DNA of 64,000 nucleotides from CAYRIY01 sp964424335 (GCA_964424335.1 CAYRIY010000006.1:1-64000); one strand, 5' to 3'. Numbered from the stretch's first letter, positions 17,683 through 27,060 are shown. Program-made: numbers and translations. The notes: generated by a model from the letters alone, not told the origin.

Positions 17683-20583
17683 TCACGCCAGGCGGTCGCG
17701 GCCGAGCACCGTTCGCTCACGCACGTTCCACGGGTGTCCATAGGCGAGGTACTGTTCGCCCAGCGCGCCCTGTCCGACCACGGCCGCGGCCAGCCGACTG
17801 CTCCGACCGGGCTGCGTATCGATGCCAAGCCTCGCCTCACCAACTCGAAACATCGCCCAATACGGCTTGATCTCAAACTCGGTGTGCGCCGGTTTTTCTA
17901 AGGATACGACTCGGCGCACCACCTCAGGATCGGGGCCGACCGCTAGCCTCGCCGAACCGCCCTCTATGCCTGGAGCGTCGACCTCTCCCAAGACCGGTAC
18001 GAGCACCGTAAACCGGTGCGCCCGCTCGAGCGCCGGCACGTAGATGGATGCGAAGTGGATCCAGTCGAGTAGCGCTCGCCTGGAAGTGGGCAGGCGCTCC
18101 GGCAACGGGACGTCGGCGAATGCGCCGGCGCCGAGCGAAGCGTAGTAGGGCGACGCTTGAACGAGGGCGCTGACCCGCCGGTAGCGGCGCTCTAGAAATT
18201 GCTGGTAAGCGCTGATGTCCGACGCCTCGATCGCGGCGTACGCAAATCCGATCGCAGAGCGCGTAAACGCCTGCCACGCCTCGGCCTGCGCCGCATCTTC
18301 CGGCATGACCGGGGGGAATTCGACCTCGTCGAACGAAGCGAAGGACGAGTTCCAGGCCTGGTTTAGCCGATTTATGTCGCCAAAGCGGTCCGTCAAAAAC
18401 TGCCGGTATCGCTTGTGGATCGGGTCGGGACCTTGGGAGGGGCTCCACGGCACACGGGGCGTGCTCACGCCAGGACCTTCTCGCTCACTTGGATTTCCAA
18501 ATAAAACGCCGGGCCTCTTGCGGGTGAGAAATTGCTCCACGATGCGGATGCTGCGAGCGCTTCCGATACATGCGGCCCCGACGCACTCGCCCAAGACCGG
18601 CTCGGTAAAGATCGAATCGTCAGGACATGGGTCCGTGGCGAGCCGGATCGCCCGGACGATGCCCGAAACGGTGCCACGCTCGGCAAACATCCGAGGCGCA
18701 TGGCGAATCAGCAGGCGCTTGCGACCTTCATCCCACGCCTCATCCAAGGCAAGTCCGAGCCAGCCTGCGAGCCACTCGAGCGATTCGGCCGGAGCCGTAC
18801 GGGGATCAAAAAACACTTGTGCATTTGCGATCCGGTCCTCGAGCGCTGTGAACACGCCCTCAGGGTTGGCGAGAAACCGCTCGAGAAACGAAGCAGAGCT
18901 AGGGTCTTCCCTGTAGACTGCGGGCAAGTACTCCTCGAGGTACGAAAAGCGTGGATAATACACCCGAACGGCCCTCAACCGGGGCGTCGTCCTCCCATTG
19001 CCCGCAAGAGAGATGCGAAGCTGGAGGAAACGTCCCCGCGCCTTTTGCAACAAGAGCTCCCAAGTCCCTGCGCTCTTTGGCCCTCCGCTTTTTTGATCCA
19101 GATACGGACGGTAAAAGGGAATTTCCGCTCCCATCGGCCGCAAGTACGGGTCAGGCTCTCGCTGCCAGGGCGTCGCCTGTAGCATATGAGCGTCATCCGC
19201 CGCTCTGCTTTCGACCGTAATCGACGCTCCGGGGGGAATCACGGCGTCGAGCATGGCGCGGTGCCACACGCACGCGCGCTCTTTGCCGTCGAATGCAAGG
19301 CCTGCAAATCCGCCCGCTTCGAGGGGGACGCCCACCACTGGGAGCACGCCCGCAGGCACGAAGCGCTTCCTTGGCTTTTCAGCGAGCTCTACCCAGGCGA
19401 TCGCGCCTTGCTCAAACCGGTCGTAGTAGACGACTCCGTCACCCATTGTGCCTAAAGCCGCCACGAGGCCTCGTCCGCCAAAGCTCCTCATCGGCAGGTA
19501 ACGCATTTCGAGTTCGAGCTCAAGGCCGAGCTCTCCGGACGGCAAGTCGCGAGCCGGATCGGCGGTGAGGGAGAACGCAAAGGACTGGTTGCCGTCCGCG
19601 CCCGTGATGTAGAGCGTGCCTGACGTGCGGCCGGGTTCAGGCAAGCTGCCCTCTTTTCGCGGAAGAAACGCGAAGTCAAACGCCGTGAACGGCTCGTCCT
19701 CAAAGACGCCATGGGGCGCGGCGACGCCATATGGACGACTGCCTACGAAACGGCGCACCCGTGCGTCGCCGGCGCCGGCGTCGAGGATCAGCACGGAGCC
19801 GTCCGATAGAGCCTCGATCGCGATCGGATTTTCAGCCTCAAAGGGCGCGGCGTCCTCGAGCGCGATGCCCGTGGGGAAGGTTCTCGCAGGCTTCGGCTGG
19901 CGCTCAGGTCCGTCTTCCGGGTGAAAGTGAAACGCATGTGCCGGTTCGATTTCGACGCGCTCCTGATCGACGTCGAGCGTTTGGAAATGCCGATCCAACA
20001 CCCAATACCTCGAATGCTCCCGATCGAGTATGTACAGGAGCCCGCCTGGACCTGCCGCCATGTCGTACGGCGCAAAAGGGATTTCGCTTGGCCAATCCAT
20101 CCAAAGCGGCGGACCGCCCGCATGCAGGTCGAAGATGATCAATCCGGCCGGATCGAGGGCGCCCGCGACCAGGTAGCGCTCCTCGGTTACGGCAAGCCCG
20201 CGCATCCGTGCAAACTGCGCGGTGGGTGGCGGCGCCTCGGGCCCAAAATCGCCCGGGCTAGGCGTTTGGAGTTCGGGCTCTTGCCCTGGCCAAAAGAGCT
20301 CGGGCCGTGCGAGCCCTGCAGGAAGCATGTAGATCGCGTCGCCTTCGCCTGAAATCCAGTACCAGTTGCCATGCGGGTCGATGGCCGCTCCATTGCGGCG
20401 CTCCAAAGAAGGAGGAACTTCGGAGGGCGACCGCTCAAATCGAAAGAGCCGACGCGCCAGGATCACGGAGTTCGACGCATCGTCCCAAGCGATGCCCCGA
20501 TCCGGGCCGCCCGCCTCATGAAGCGCGGGTCGCCAGTTCGCCTCGCCGATCAGCATGTGAAATCGTGTTTGGTTGGCGTCCAA
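17683..20583 (-). CDS. Baseplate protein gpI (Afp12-like) with N-terminal beta-propeller
   Basis: 966 residues from TTG 20583, which follows AAAAGGAGGTGA. Residues from about 545 onward are the tail protein I family: FSYLEEYLPAVYREDP, AESLEWLAGWLGLALDE and LIRHAPRMFAERGTVSGI. In contractile tails this protein builds the baseplate wedge with J and gp25. The first 460 residues look like an NHL/PQQ-type beta-propeller, with recurring blade motifs such as RGLAVTEERYLVAGALD, DMAAGPGGLLYILDREHSR and SDGSVLILDAGAGDARVRR. Fusion of a propeller to gpI is known in some eCIS loci but not in classical Afp or PVC. The last 150 residues are a beta-rich extension. Confidence 0.85.
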   Translation of the reverse strand: MDANQTRFHMLIGEANWRPALHEAGGPDRGIAWDDASNSVILARRLFRFERSPSEVPPSLERRNGAAIDPHGNWYWISGEGDAIYMLPAGLARPELFWPGQEPELQTPSPGDFGPEAPPPTAQFARMRGLAVTEERYLVAGALDPAGLIIFDLHAGGPPLWMDWPSEIPFAPYDMAAGPGGLLYILDREHSRYWVLDRHFQTLDVDQERVEIEPAHAFHFHPEDGPERQPKPARTFPTGIALEDAAPFEAENPIAIEALSDGSVLILDAGAGDARVRRFVGSRPYGVAAPHGVFEDEPFTAFDFAFLPRKEGSLPEPGRTSGTLYITGADGNQSFAFSLTADPARDLPSGELGLELELEMRYLPMRSFGGRGLVAALGTMGDGVVYYDRFEQGAIAWVELAEKPRKRFVPAGVLPVVGVPLEAGGFAGLAFDGKERACVWHRAMLDAVIPPGASITVESRAADDAHMLQATPWQREPDPYLRPMGAEIPFYRPYLDQKSGGPKSAGTWELLLQKARGRFLQLRISLAGNGRTTPRLRAVRVYYPRFSYLEEYLPAVYREDPSSASFLERFLANPEGVFTALEDRIANAQVFFDPRTAPAESLEWLAGWLGLALDEAWDEGRKRLLIRHAPRMFAERGTVSGIVRAIRLATDPCPDDSIFTEPVLGECVGAACIGSARSIRIVEQFLTRKRPGVLFGNPSEREGPGVSTPRVPWSPSQGPDPIHKRYRQFLTDRFGDINRLNQAWNSSFASFDEVEFPPVMPEDAAQAEAWQAFTRSAIGFAYAAIEASDISAYQQFLERRYRRVSALVQASPYYASLGAGAFADVPLPERLPTSRRALLDWIHFASIYVPALERAHRFTVLVPVLGEVDAPGIEGGSARLAVGPDPEVVRRVVSLEKPAHTEFEIKPYWAMFRVGEARLGIDTQPGRSSRLAAAVVGQGALGEQYLAYGHPWNVRERTVLGRDRLA

Positions 20584-20642
20584 CCTGCGTCACCTCCTTT
20601 TCGTCGGTCGGATTGGCAGACACTTGATTCGTTCGCGCTGGA

Positions 20643-22859
20643 TCAGCACTCGTCCGGCACCACCGGAACCGGGATCAATGAGCTCGAAGCGCCGTCCGGA
20701 TCGGGCGCGCCGCCGAGGAGTCGCTCCGGCAGCTCCGGCTCCCCTTGGGCTACGCCGACTTTGAGAAGGCGCGGAAGTTCGAGACCTGAGATCGAGACTT
20801 CCTCGACGCTGACGCCGCTCGCGTCGATCAACAGGAGTTCGTTAACGAACGCGACGCCATCGACCCGCGCCGCCTCCGCCCACAGTTCCTTTGCAATCAC
20901 GGCCCTGCCTCGGGGCCAGCCTTCGCCTTCCCTCCCGCCGTACAATGGCGAGAGAAACCGCTTGAGCGCCTTTGCAACGGCGTCGCGAACAGGAGGAAAG
21001 TCTCGGCCGGCCGCTGTTTCGATTCCCACCGACACGTGGACCGGCTTGTACTTTGGACCGCGAACGTGCACCTCGGTCGTGACGAGGCGGCGCGGCTCGA
21101 TGTGCCGGCAAATCGCATCGAGGAAAAGATTGTCGGGAACCGGAGCGTCCGGCTGGAGCCGGTCGACTTTGGGAATCGCAAGGAGCGTAACCACGCCGGG
21201 CATCACGATATCCGGCAGGTCCGGGTGAAAGGTCGGCAAAACCTCGAGGCGGCCGATGTCCACCCCGGGCGTCCGCAGCGCCACTTCTTCAAAATCGTTC
21301 AACGAGACCAATCGGTCCTTGTGGCGAATAAACGCGGGGATATTTCGCTCAGCCTCATCGACCGTCTCTGCGTCGTCCCCGCCCCAGGTCGGCAGGGGGT
21401 TTGTCACTTTGACCCCGCTTGGAAGCGCCGGCGCTTTGCTGATGGCCCCGATCCCGAGATTGCCGGCCTGACCGCCCCCGTAGGCGTAGCTCACCCGGAT
21501 CACGGTTCCCAACGGAGGCCGTGCGCCTCGCAGGCCGTCTCCGAAGCGAATCACGCCTGCCTCAGGGTCGAGCGTAAAGACATTGGACGGCGCATCCTTG
21601 GCGCTCGTCCGAACATGGGGCAGGATGCCTTCGGTCTGGGGGACCTCGGGTCCCGCCGCAAATAAGTCGTCGATTTGTTCCCAGGCGACGCCGTCTACCG
21701 TAAGGCGCACCGAACCGGAAATCACGGGCTTATGTACGAGACTCACCGCCTGGTCGGGCTCGCCCGTCCCCCGCCCTGCAATCTCCGATACCACGTTTGT
21801 CTGCTGAACCACCCTGGCCGCATTGATGCCGACCCAGCCGATGCGCGCCCGACCTCCGCCTCGCGTCTTGCGGTCGGACAGCCGGATCCTGATCCATGTC
21901 ACGATCCGGTCTTCTTCAGCGTCGTCCTCGAGCGATGGCGGAAAGTCGCCGGTCCCCTTGGTGAGCGGCTCCGTAATCTCCCACATGTTGAGCTGATCGG
22001 CCCCGGGGAGGCGAAGTTTCACCACGCCCGGCGCGCCAAGGACGTCTGCATCGGATTCGGCTTGGAGCCTGTCGTACAGTGGGGCGCCCGTAGCCGGGTC
22101 GACTTTGTCGGTTGCAATTTCAAATACAAGGGATGTGCGTAAACCGGCCGTCGAAGCGCCGACAGGGTGCAGCGTGCGCCCCTCCTCCTCAACCTCCGGC
22201 AGCACGCCAAGACTCAAAACCCGTCCTGCGATCACGGGACGAGCGTCGCCGGGCGTCTCCCTGGGCCGTGCAAGAAGCGCTACCCATAGGGAGTCGTCCA
22301 CCGTATCGGACGCTAGGTCGACAACGGAGTACGAGGAAGCGTCGACCGGCGGTTCGAGCGGGGTGGTCTCGTAAAACGCGAGGTTGTCTGCGGCGTCGGC
22401 GCCGCCGTAGAGTTTGGCGTAAAGGCTGCGCACTTCTGCCTGCCGCTCTTCTGAGAGCGTGCGCTTGTAATACACCTTCGCCTCCACGGGCAAGACGTCG
22501 AGCGCGTCTTGCGTGCGAAACGGGAGCTGTCCGGCGAGGACTTCCAGATCGGCCGCGAGCGTCAGCGACTCTAGACTGCCGCGCACGTTGGCAAACGTCA
22601 CGATGCCCCGCGCCGGAGTCGCCGGCTGCATCGGCACACCGAGCAGCGAGAGGAACTTTCGCCTGTTTCGCTCAGGGATCTGATTGCTCCGATAGAGCAG
22701 GTTTTCCGTCATGAAAGCAAAGAGCTCGAGCAGGGTGACACCCGGGTCGCTCTCGTTGAAGTTGGTCCATTCCGGGTTGTACACCCGGATGCGGGCGAGC
22801 GCGTCGTTTAGGATTTCTCTGTAGGACCGGTCGTCAATCTTGGGAATCTCGATCGGCAT
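20643..22859 (-). CDS. Baseplate assembly protein J (Afp11-like)
   Basis: 738 residues; ATG 22859 preceded by GGAGGGGAGTG, seven bases after the gp25 gene begins the next unit upstream. The N-terminus (SYREILNDALARIRVYNPEW, then ESDPGVTLLELFAFMTENL and RRKFLSLLGV) is the typical opening of putative baseplate assembly proteins of eCIS and T4 gp6 type. The middle contains FGDGLRGARPP and VSYAYGGGQAGN, and the C-terminal half has RLVSLNDFEEVALRTPGV, as in baseplate J proteins. It forms the ring of wedge dimers around the hub and triggers sheath contraction. No membrane segment is seen. The gene is part of the gp25-J-I baseplate block. Confidence 0.93.
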   Translation of the reverse strand: MPIEIPKIDDRSYREILNDALARIRVYNPEWTNFNESDPGVTLLELFAFMTENLLYRSNQIPERNRRKFLSLLGVPMQPATPARGIVTFANVRGSLESLTLAADLEVLAGQLPFRTQDALDVLPVEAKVYYKRTLSEERQAEVRSLYAKLYGGADAADNLAFYETTPLEPPVDASSYSVVDLASDTVDDSLWVALLARPRETPGDARPVIAGRVLSLGVLPEVEEEGRTLHPVGASTAGLRTSLVFEIATDKVDPATGAPLYDRLQAESDADVLGAPGVVKLRLPGADQLNMWEITEPLTKGTGDFPPSLEDDAEEDRIVTWIRIRLSDRKTRGGGRARIGWVGINAARVVQQTNVVSEIAGRGTGEPDQAVSLVHKPVISGSVRLTVDGVAWEQIDDLFAAGPEVPQTEGILPHVRTSAKDAPSNVFTLDPEAGVIRFGDGLRGARPPLGTVIRVSYAYGGGQAGNLGIGAISKAPALPSGVKVTNPLPTWGGDDAETVDEAERNIPAFIRHKDRLVSLNDFEEVALRTPGVDIGRLEVLPTFHPDLPDIVMPGVVTLLAIPKVDRLQPDAPVPDNLFLDAICRHIEPRRLVTTEVHVRGPKYKPVHVSVGIETAAGRDFPPVRDAVAKALKRFLSPLYGGREGEGWPRGRAVIAKELWAEAARVDGVAFVNELLLIDASGVSVEEVSISGLELPRLLKVGVAQGEPELPERLLGGAPDPDGASSSLIPVPVVPDEC

Positions 22860-22865
22860 CGGTCG

Positions 22866-23261
22866 TCACTCCCCTCCAAGGCGCACTAAGACCGAAGCGC
22901 TCTCTTGGCGTCCGTCGCTCACGAGCCGGTAGTGGATCGTTACATGTGCGATCGCGGGGTCGTGTGGGTCCGCCTCCACCGCCACCCCGTCGAGGCGGAT
23001 GCGCGGCTCCCACATGGCGAGGGATTGCGTGACGCGCTCCTCGATCAACCTCCGGGTCGACGCTGTGTTCGGTTCGAAGAGAAAGCGCCGTAAGCCCCCG
23101 CCAAACGAGGGCAACATCAAGCGCTCACCGGCCTCGGTCGATAAGATCACGCGAATCGACTCCCGAATGTTCTGCGGCCCCTCCGACCAGGCCATTCGCC
23201 CGTCCTCGCCAAGCCGTGGCGGAAAGGATATGCCCTTGCTTTTAGGTCTCGTGATCGCCAT
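22866..23261 (-). CDS. Baseplate wedge protein gp25 (Afp9-like)
   Basis: 131 residues from ATG 23261, preceded by AAAGGAACC; the frame is open further upstream but without a ribosome site. The GPW/gp25 core is clear: NIRESIRVILSTEAGERLML, then PSFGGGLRRFLFEP and a C-terminal beta region IAHVTIHYRLVSDG. The motif EAGER with the following PxFG is the conserved surface by which gp25 nucleates sheath polymerisation in contractile tails. The length is normal for the family. It precedes baseplate J, with only six bases between the two reading frames. Confidence 0.93.
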   Translation of the reverse strand: MAITRPKSKGISFPPRLGEDGRMAWSEGPQNIRESIRVILSTEAGERLMLPSFGGGLRRFLFEPNTASTRRLIEERVTQSLAMWEPRIRLDGVAVEADPHDPAIAHVTIHYRLVSDGRQESASVLVRLGGE

Positions 23262-23366
23262 GTCGCTGGTTCCTTTCAATCCGTCCCTAGTCAGCCGTAC
23301 CCTAGTCAGCCGTAGCTCCCTATCGGCGCCCGTCACACCACTTGCCGACGAAACGCTCCCTTTTCA

Positions 23367-25085
23367 CTAACGGCGAATCGGGAAGCAAATCTTACAAAAC
23401 GGCAGCCACCAAAAGACGAAGTTGAGCGCTTGCAAAATGATCAAGAGCAAGATCATGGCGCAGATCGTGATGATCGGAATCGACAAGGTGCAAACCATTC
23501 CCAAGTCAAAGCTGCGCCCGGGACCCGGCCCTTCTTCGAGTTCGCTGAAATTTAAGCCCCGGAGCCGCTCCATCTGGCTGCGAAGCTGTTTGGATGCAAA
23601 GAACGACACGTCGCGCTTAAACTTTCTGAGGCCCGACACGCTCGTATCGATCGGAAGCGAGATCCGGACCGGACGAGTCGGGGCGTCCGGGTCGAAAAAC
23701 GAAGCGATTTGAAAGGGTCGAGACGCTTCGCTCACGAGCGGCGGGTGCAGGTCCATGCAGTGCGGTCGCTCGTAAACGCATCGAATGACGTAGTGCGCCC
23801 CGGCGTCTGCGTCCATCATCGGGAGTGTGGGAACGCTCGAGGCGCCGGATGGATCGGGGGGCGGTTCATAAGGGCCGAGCGTCGGGACGACCGCCTCGAA
23901 TTGCCCGCGCAATGCGTCGATCTTGCCTTTGGTAACCACGCTTGGATCGATCGTGAACGACTCCGCGTTTGGATCGCCTGCAAGCAGCGCTTCACGGTCG
24001 TTCCAGACGGCGACGAGCGCTTCGGCCCAGGTCGTTTCAGAAACGCCGATTCGTTCGGTTAGCAATCGATCTGCGAGGAGCTCCACGGGGCCCGAGGGCG
24101 ACTCGAGGCCGCCCGAGTTCCAATCGCTTTCCACGATCGCCCACACCGGCGCGAAGTGGTCGTGTAAGAGCTCTGCCAAGTCGTACAGGATGAACGTCGA
24201 CGCCTCGGCGGCCTCGGCCTCCGATGTCGATGCGCGCAGGAGATTTCGTAAGGAACGCTCGACCCGCGACTCGAACTGCGCGATACGGGGATCCACCTCA
24301 CCAGGGACGGATCCTGGGTCGACATAGGGGCTCGCCGATCCCTTCGCCTCATAACTCTCCCTGCTCGACACCGGAATGAGGCCGGCGAGCACACGCCGTT
24401 TTTGTCCGTCCATGTCAAAGAACACGCCAAAGAGCGGGTGACGCTCTTCGGATGATCCGTCGAACGACCCGAGGCGACCGGCATCCGCAAGGGGCCGCCA
24501 GCCAAGTTCGGAGCCAGCCCACGCCTCCTCGACGTAGGTTGCGGGATCTGCCGGGTCCACCTCGCCCTGTGCGTTTTTCGGCGCAAGGCGGCGCAGGACA
24601 AAAGACGCGCTCTCCTCCTTGGCCGGATCGATCGTGCGGCAGGGCAGTCCCGGGATGCGGCACACGAGGTCGGCCGCCACCAAGTAGTAGCGCTTGTGCG
24701 CCGGTTGGAAGAGCTTATAGGCCATCTGGCTCCACCGGACATCGTTTGACGGCAGCCAACCTGCACGCTCGTCCCTCCACGTCTCGGGCTGCGCGACGTA
24801 CTCGGGCAGCCTCTCGGGCGAACGTTCCAACAGCGCAAGCAGGTCATCCATAAACTCGTCTCGATCGAAACGGAGCACGATGGGGCGAAAGAGGGCGGCG
24901 GCATCGGAGTCGGAAAGCGCCCGGTCCCAGATCGGGGCGGGGGCGCGCCACTCGGGGACGTGCTCCACGTTGCGCAATCGGTTTTGGCGCGCAAGTGCGC
25001 CAACTGAATGCCTCTTGACAGAGGGCGTCCCGTTTCGATGGCCCGATTTGACGGTGGCCGCTGGTACGGCCCGCATCATTACCAT
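23367..25085 (-). CDS. Unassigned eCIS protein with C-terminal membrane segment
   Basis: 572 residues; ATG 25085 follows AGGAAACGT and overlaps the spike gene by seven bases. I do not recognise a catalytic domain. The soluble part is rich in charged and aromatic residues (FDRDEFMDDLLALLERSPERL; VRWSQMAYKLFQPAHKRYYL in fragments) and could be a helical and beta mixture. The last 45 residues are strongly hydrophobic: one or two membrane segments (IPIITICAMILLLIILQAL near 535-553, then FVFWWLPFCKICF). Sitting between spike and gp25, it is in the core structural block. A tail-anchored protein here could tie the baseplate to the producer membrane, as in thylakoid-anchored or membrane-bound CIS; this is inference. 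Confidence 0.6.
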   Translation of the reverse strand: MVMMRAVPAATVKSGHRNGTPSVKRHSVGALARQNRLRNVEHVPEWRAPAPIWDRALSDSDAAALFRPIVLRFDRDEFMDDLLALLERSPERLPEYVAQPETWRDERAGWLPSNDVRWSQMAYKLFQPAHKRYYLVAADLVCRIPGLPCRTIDPAKEESASFVLRRLAPKNAQGEVDPADPATYVEEAWAGSELGWRPLADAGRLGSFDGSSEERHPLFGVFFDMDGQKRRVLAGLIPVSSRESYEAKGSASPYVDPGSVPGEVDPRIAQFESRVERSLRNLLRASTSEAEAAEASTFILYDLAELLHDHFAPVWAIVESDWNSGGLESPSGPVELLADRLLTERIGVSETTWAEALVAVWNDREALLAGDPNAESFTIDPSVVTKGKIDALRGQFEAVVPTLGPYEPPPDPSGASSVPTLPMMDADAGAHYVIRCVYERPHCMDLHPPLVSEASRPFQIASFFDPDAPTRPVRISLPIDTSVSGLRKFKRDVSFFASKQLRSQMERLRGLNFSELEEGPGPGRSFDLGMVCTLSIPIITICAMILLLIILQALNFVFWWLPFCKICFPIRR

Positions 25086-25813
25086 ACGTTTCCTGCCCCC
25101 GGGGTGTAGCTTGCGCTCACCACTGAGTTGGCGATCAAGGTGGGCGCCTGGACGACGCCGCTAAAACGGGACATGCCGGCATTTACGGTCAGCATGCCCG
25201 CCGTCACCTCGACCGTGGCCCCGGCGTTGATCGTGACCTTTGCCGTCGCGTTTACCGTAATGCCGCCCGTATCCATCGTCACGCTGTTTCCATTGCTATC
25301 CCGCACCTCGATCGATCCGGGTCCGTCTTGCAAAACGATCGTTTGGCCGCCCGGCGTCTCCAACACGAGCGACTCCTGACCGTCCGTGTCGTCAAAGGTC
25401 ACCTTGACGCCGTTGCGGGTCGTGATGCTCTTGATCGAGTTAAGCCCCGCGGCGTCCATCGACTCAGGGGGATTGTCTCGGCCGTTCCACAGGGCGCCTA
25501 CCACGTAAGGCCTCCTCGGGTCGCCGGCCTCAAACGAGACCAGCACTTCGTCGTCGATGTCGGGAATGAACCAACTGCCGCGGTCGGCCCCGGCCATCAT
25601 CGTCGCAAGGCGCGCCCAGACCTCATAAGCGCTCCCCTTTGTATCCGGAGACCAAGGGAGGCGCACTTTGACACGGCCAAGCCCCTCGGGGTCCGCGATG
25701 TCGCTCACGAGCGCTGAGTACACACCGTAAAACCGCCCGCCGTAACCGACAGGCGCCCTCTCGTTTAGTTCCGTCGTCAGCGTCGTCTGCAAACCGCTCA
25801 CACTCCCAACCAC
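25079..25813 (-). CDS. Spike protein, gpV/VgrG-type OB fold and beta-helix
   Basis: 244 residues if GTG 25813 is used; GTG 25801 is an alternative that would overlap the hub stop codon in a GTGA arrangement. An OB-fold region typical of gpV and gp5 is visible (FYGVYSALVSDIADPEGLGR, VKVRLPW, WFIPDIDDEVLVSFEAGDP, RPYVVGALWNGRDNPP). The C-terminal 100 residues are repetitive and rich in V, T, N and G (ITVNATAKVTINAGATVEVT), as expected for the triple-stranded beta-helix needle. It caps the tube beneath the hub and pierces the target. In Afp8 and VgrG, hub and spike are one chain; here they are two genes. No PAAR tip gene follows. Confidence 0.88.
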   Translation of the reverse strand: MVGSVSGLQTTLTTELNERAPVGYGGRFYGVYSALVSDIADPEGLGRVKVRLPWSPDTKGSAYEVWARLATMMAGADRGSWFIPDIDDEVLVSFEAGDPRRPYVVGALWNGRDNPPESMDAAGLNSIKSITTRNGVKVTFDDTDGQESLVLETPGGQTIVLQDGPGSIEVRDSNGNSVTMDTGGITVNATAKVTINAGATVEVTAGMLTVNAGMSRFSGVVQAPTLIANSVVSASYTPGAGNVW

Positions 25814-26883
25814 GGGCGTTCCACGCGAAACTCCGTGCGATACCCTTGAGCCTCGTCAAATAAATGCCGCGCCTCGACCACGTCGTATGCTCCGTTAAAG
25901 ATCGGGTCGAGACCCGATAGGACGACTTTGGATCCCACCGTCAATCTGCCGTCGCCTTCGGATGTCCCGCGCCCCGTCACAAATCGCCGGGCCGCACGTC
26001 GGTAGTAAGCCTCCGCGATCGCTCTCGCCTCTTGGTCGCTCTCCGGAGCATGGTGTACGATCTGCTCGGCACGCTCACCAAAGGCTTGTCTGAGCAGCGG
26101 GCCCCCTGCGACCTCGCCTTGGAGATCAGATCGTATCGCCGCATCGTCGACCCGCACATCGATCGGCTCCTTCGCGGCAACGTCCCACCCGGAGACCGTT
26201 ACCGACGTCCTCTGACCGGCGAGGTCCGCCAAGACCGAAAACTCACGAAGTCGCTGACCGTACGTGAGCGCAATCTCCGATCCCTCGCGCCGCCCGCGAG
26301 ACGCTACGCGCAACTCCTCGCCTTTTACCCAAACCTCAGCGTCGATCGCTCGTGCTCGTTCCCGCAAAAACGCAAGGTCGCTCTGGTTTACCTGGGTGAT
26401 GGCCTTGTGCGTAACAGAAGCGTCGACGTCGATCCTTGGCGTGAGATTGTGATCGCTCGCCACTTGACGAAAGATCGCCTCGTCCGTCACGTCTTCGAAC
26501 GACCGGGTCCGGCGGGTCATCCGCAGGTCTTGTAGCCGGTCCTCTGCGAGGACGGTCAACTCAGGGGGCCTGGTTTGAGGAAACCGCCCTTCCAATCCCA
26601 TAATCCGACCCTCGAACACCGTGGCAGCCGTCTCGCCCACGCCCATGCGGACCTCGAGCGCCTTGCCGAAATCGAGGAGGCGGCGATCCAAGTAGAGGTA
26701 GCCGACTTCGCCTCCCTTGGCGCCCCAGTTGCCAAGCGTGATTTCGCACCGGTACAGCCCCGCCGTCGTCTCCTCGACCATGAGTGAGAGAACCCCGTCG
26801 GCAAGCTCGGGTTGGTCCGCCCCGTCAACCAGGAGGACGGGCCGGGCCGAGTAAAAGGCGGGCGTGCTCGGGAGTGCGCTCAT
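25798..26883 (-). CDS. Tail hub protein, late-control gpD-like
   Basis: 361 residues from ATG 26883, six bases after the stop of the 56-residue gene. The gpD/gp27-like fold is indicated by EGRIMGLEGRFPQTRPPEL (two fragments), LTVLAEDRLQDLRM, the family block FRQVASDHNLTPRIDVD and VNQSDLAFLRERARAIDAEV, and a C-terminal GDGRLTVGSKVVLSGL with FNGAYDVVEARHLFD. The hub adapts the six-fold tube to the three-fold spike. It forms a pair with the downstream gpV-like spike gene, whose start overlaps its end by 16 bases. Length and motif order are normal for a stand-alone hub. Confidence 0.88.
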   Translation of the reverse strand: MSALPSTPAFYSARPVLLVDGADQPELADGVLSLMVEETTAGLYRCEITLGNWGAKGGEVGYLYLDRRLLDFGKALEVRMGVGETAATVFEGRIMGLEGRFPQTRPPELTVLAEDRLQDLRMTRRTRSFEDVTDEAIFRQVASDHNLTPRIDVDASVTHKAITQVNQSDLAFLRERARAIDAEVWVKGEELRVASRGRREGSEIALTYGQRLREFSVLADLAGQRTSVTVSGWDVAAKEPIDVRVDDAAIRSDLQGEVAGGPLLRQAFGERAEQIVHHAPESDQEARAIAEAYYRRAARRFVTGRGTSEGDGRLTVGSKVVLSGLDPIFNGAYDVVEARHLFDEAQGYRTEFRVERPWLGV

Positions 26884-26889
26884 CGGCTC

Positions 26890-27060
26890 TTAGTGCGCCT
26901 CGACCCGCGCCAAACGCTCGGCTCGCTGGCGCAGAATTTCTGCGATATCCCTGGGCGATACGCCGACCGATGGACTGCCATTGGCGGGCTGTCCCCTTTC
27001 CAAAGAGCCTTGCGGCGCATCGTCCGCGATCACTTCAAATTCGTTGATGATGACTGCCAT
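26890..27060 (-). CDS. Small eCIS protein (Afp6/Pvc6 position)
   Basis: A 56-residue protein that is easy to miss. ATG 27060 is preceded by AGGAGGAGATGATCAC, a strong ribosome site, and it stops six bases before the hub start. It begins MAVIINEFEVIADD, has a Gly/Pro/Ser-rich middle and ends with an amphipathic helix DIAEILRQRAERLARVEAH. The position between LysM adaptor and hub matches the short Afp6/Pvc6-type protein found in many eCIS loci, whose function is not established. The upstream side is a stem-bounded repeat element. Coding confidence comes from the ribosome site, tight packing and family-like sequence. Confidence 0.75.
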   Translation of the reverse strand: MAVIINEFEVIADDAPQGSLERGQPANGSPSVGVSPRDIAEILRQRAERLARVEAH

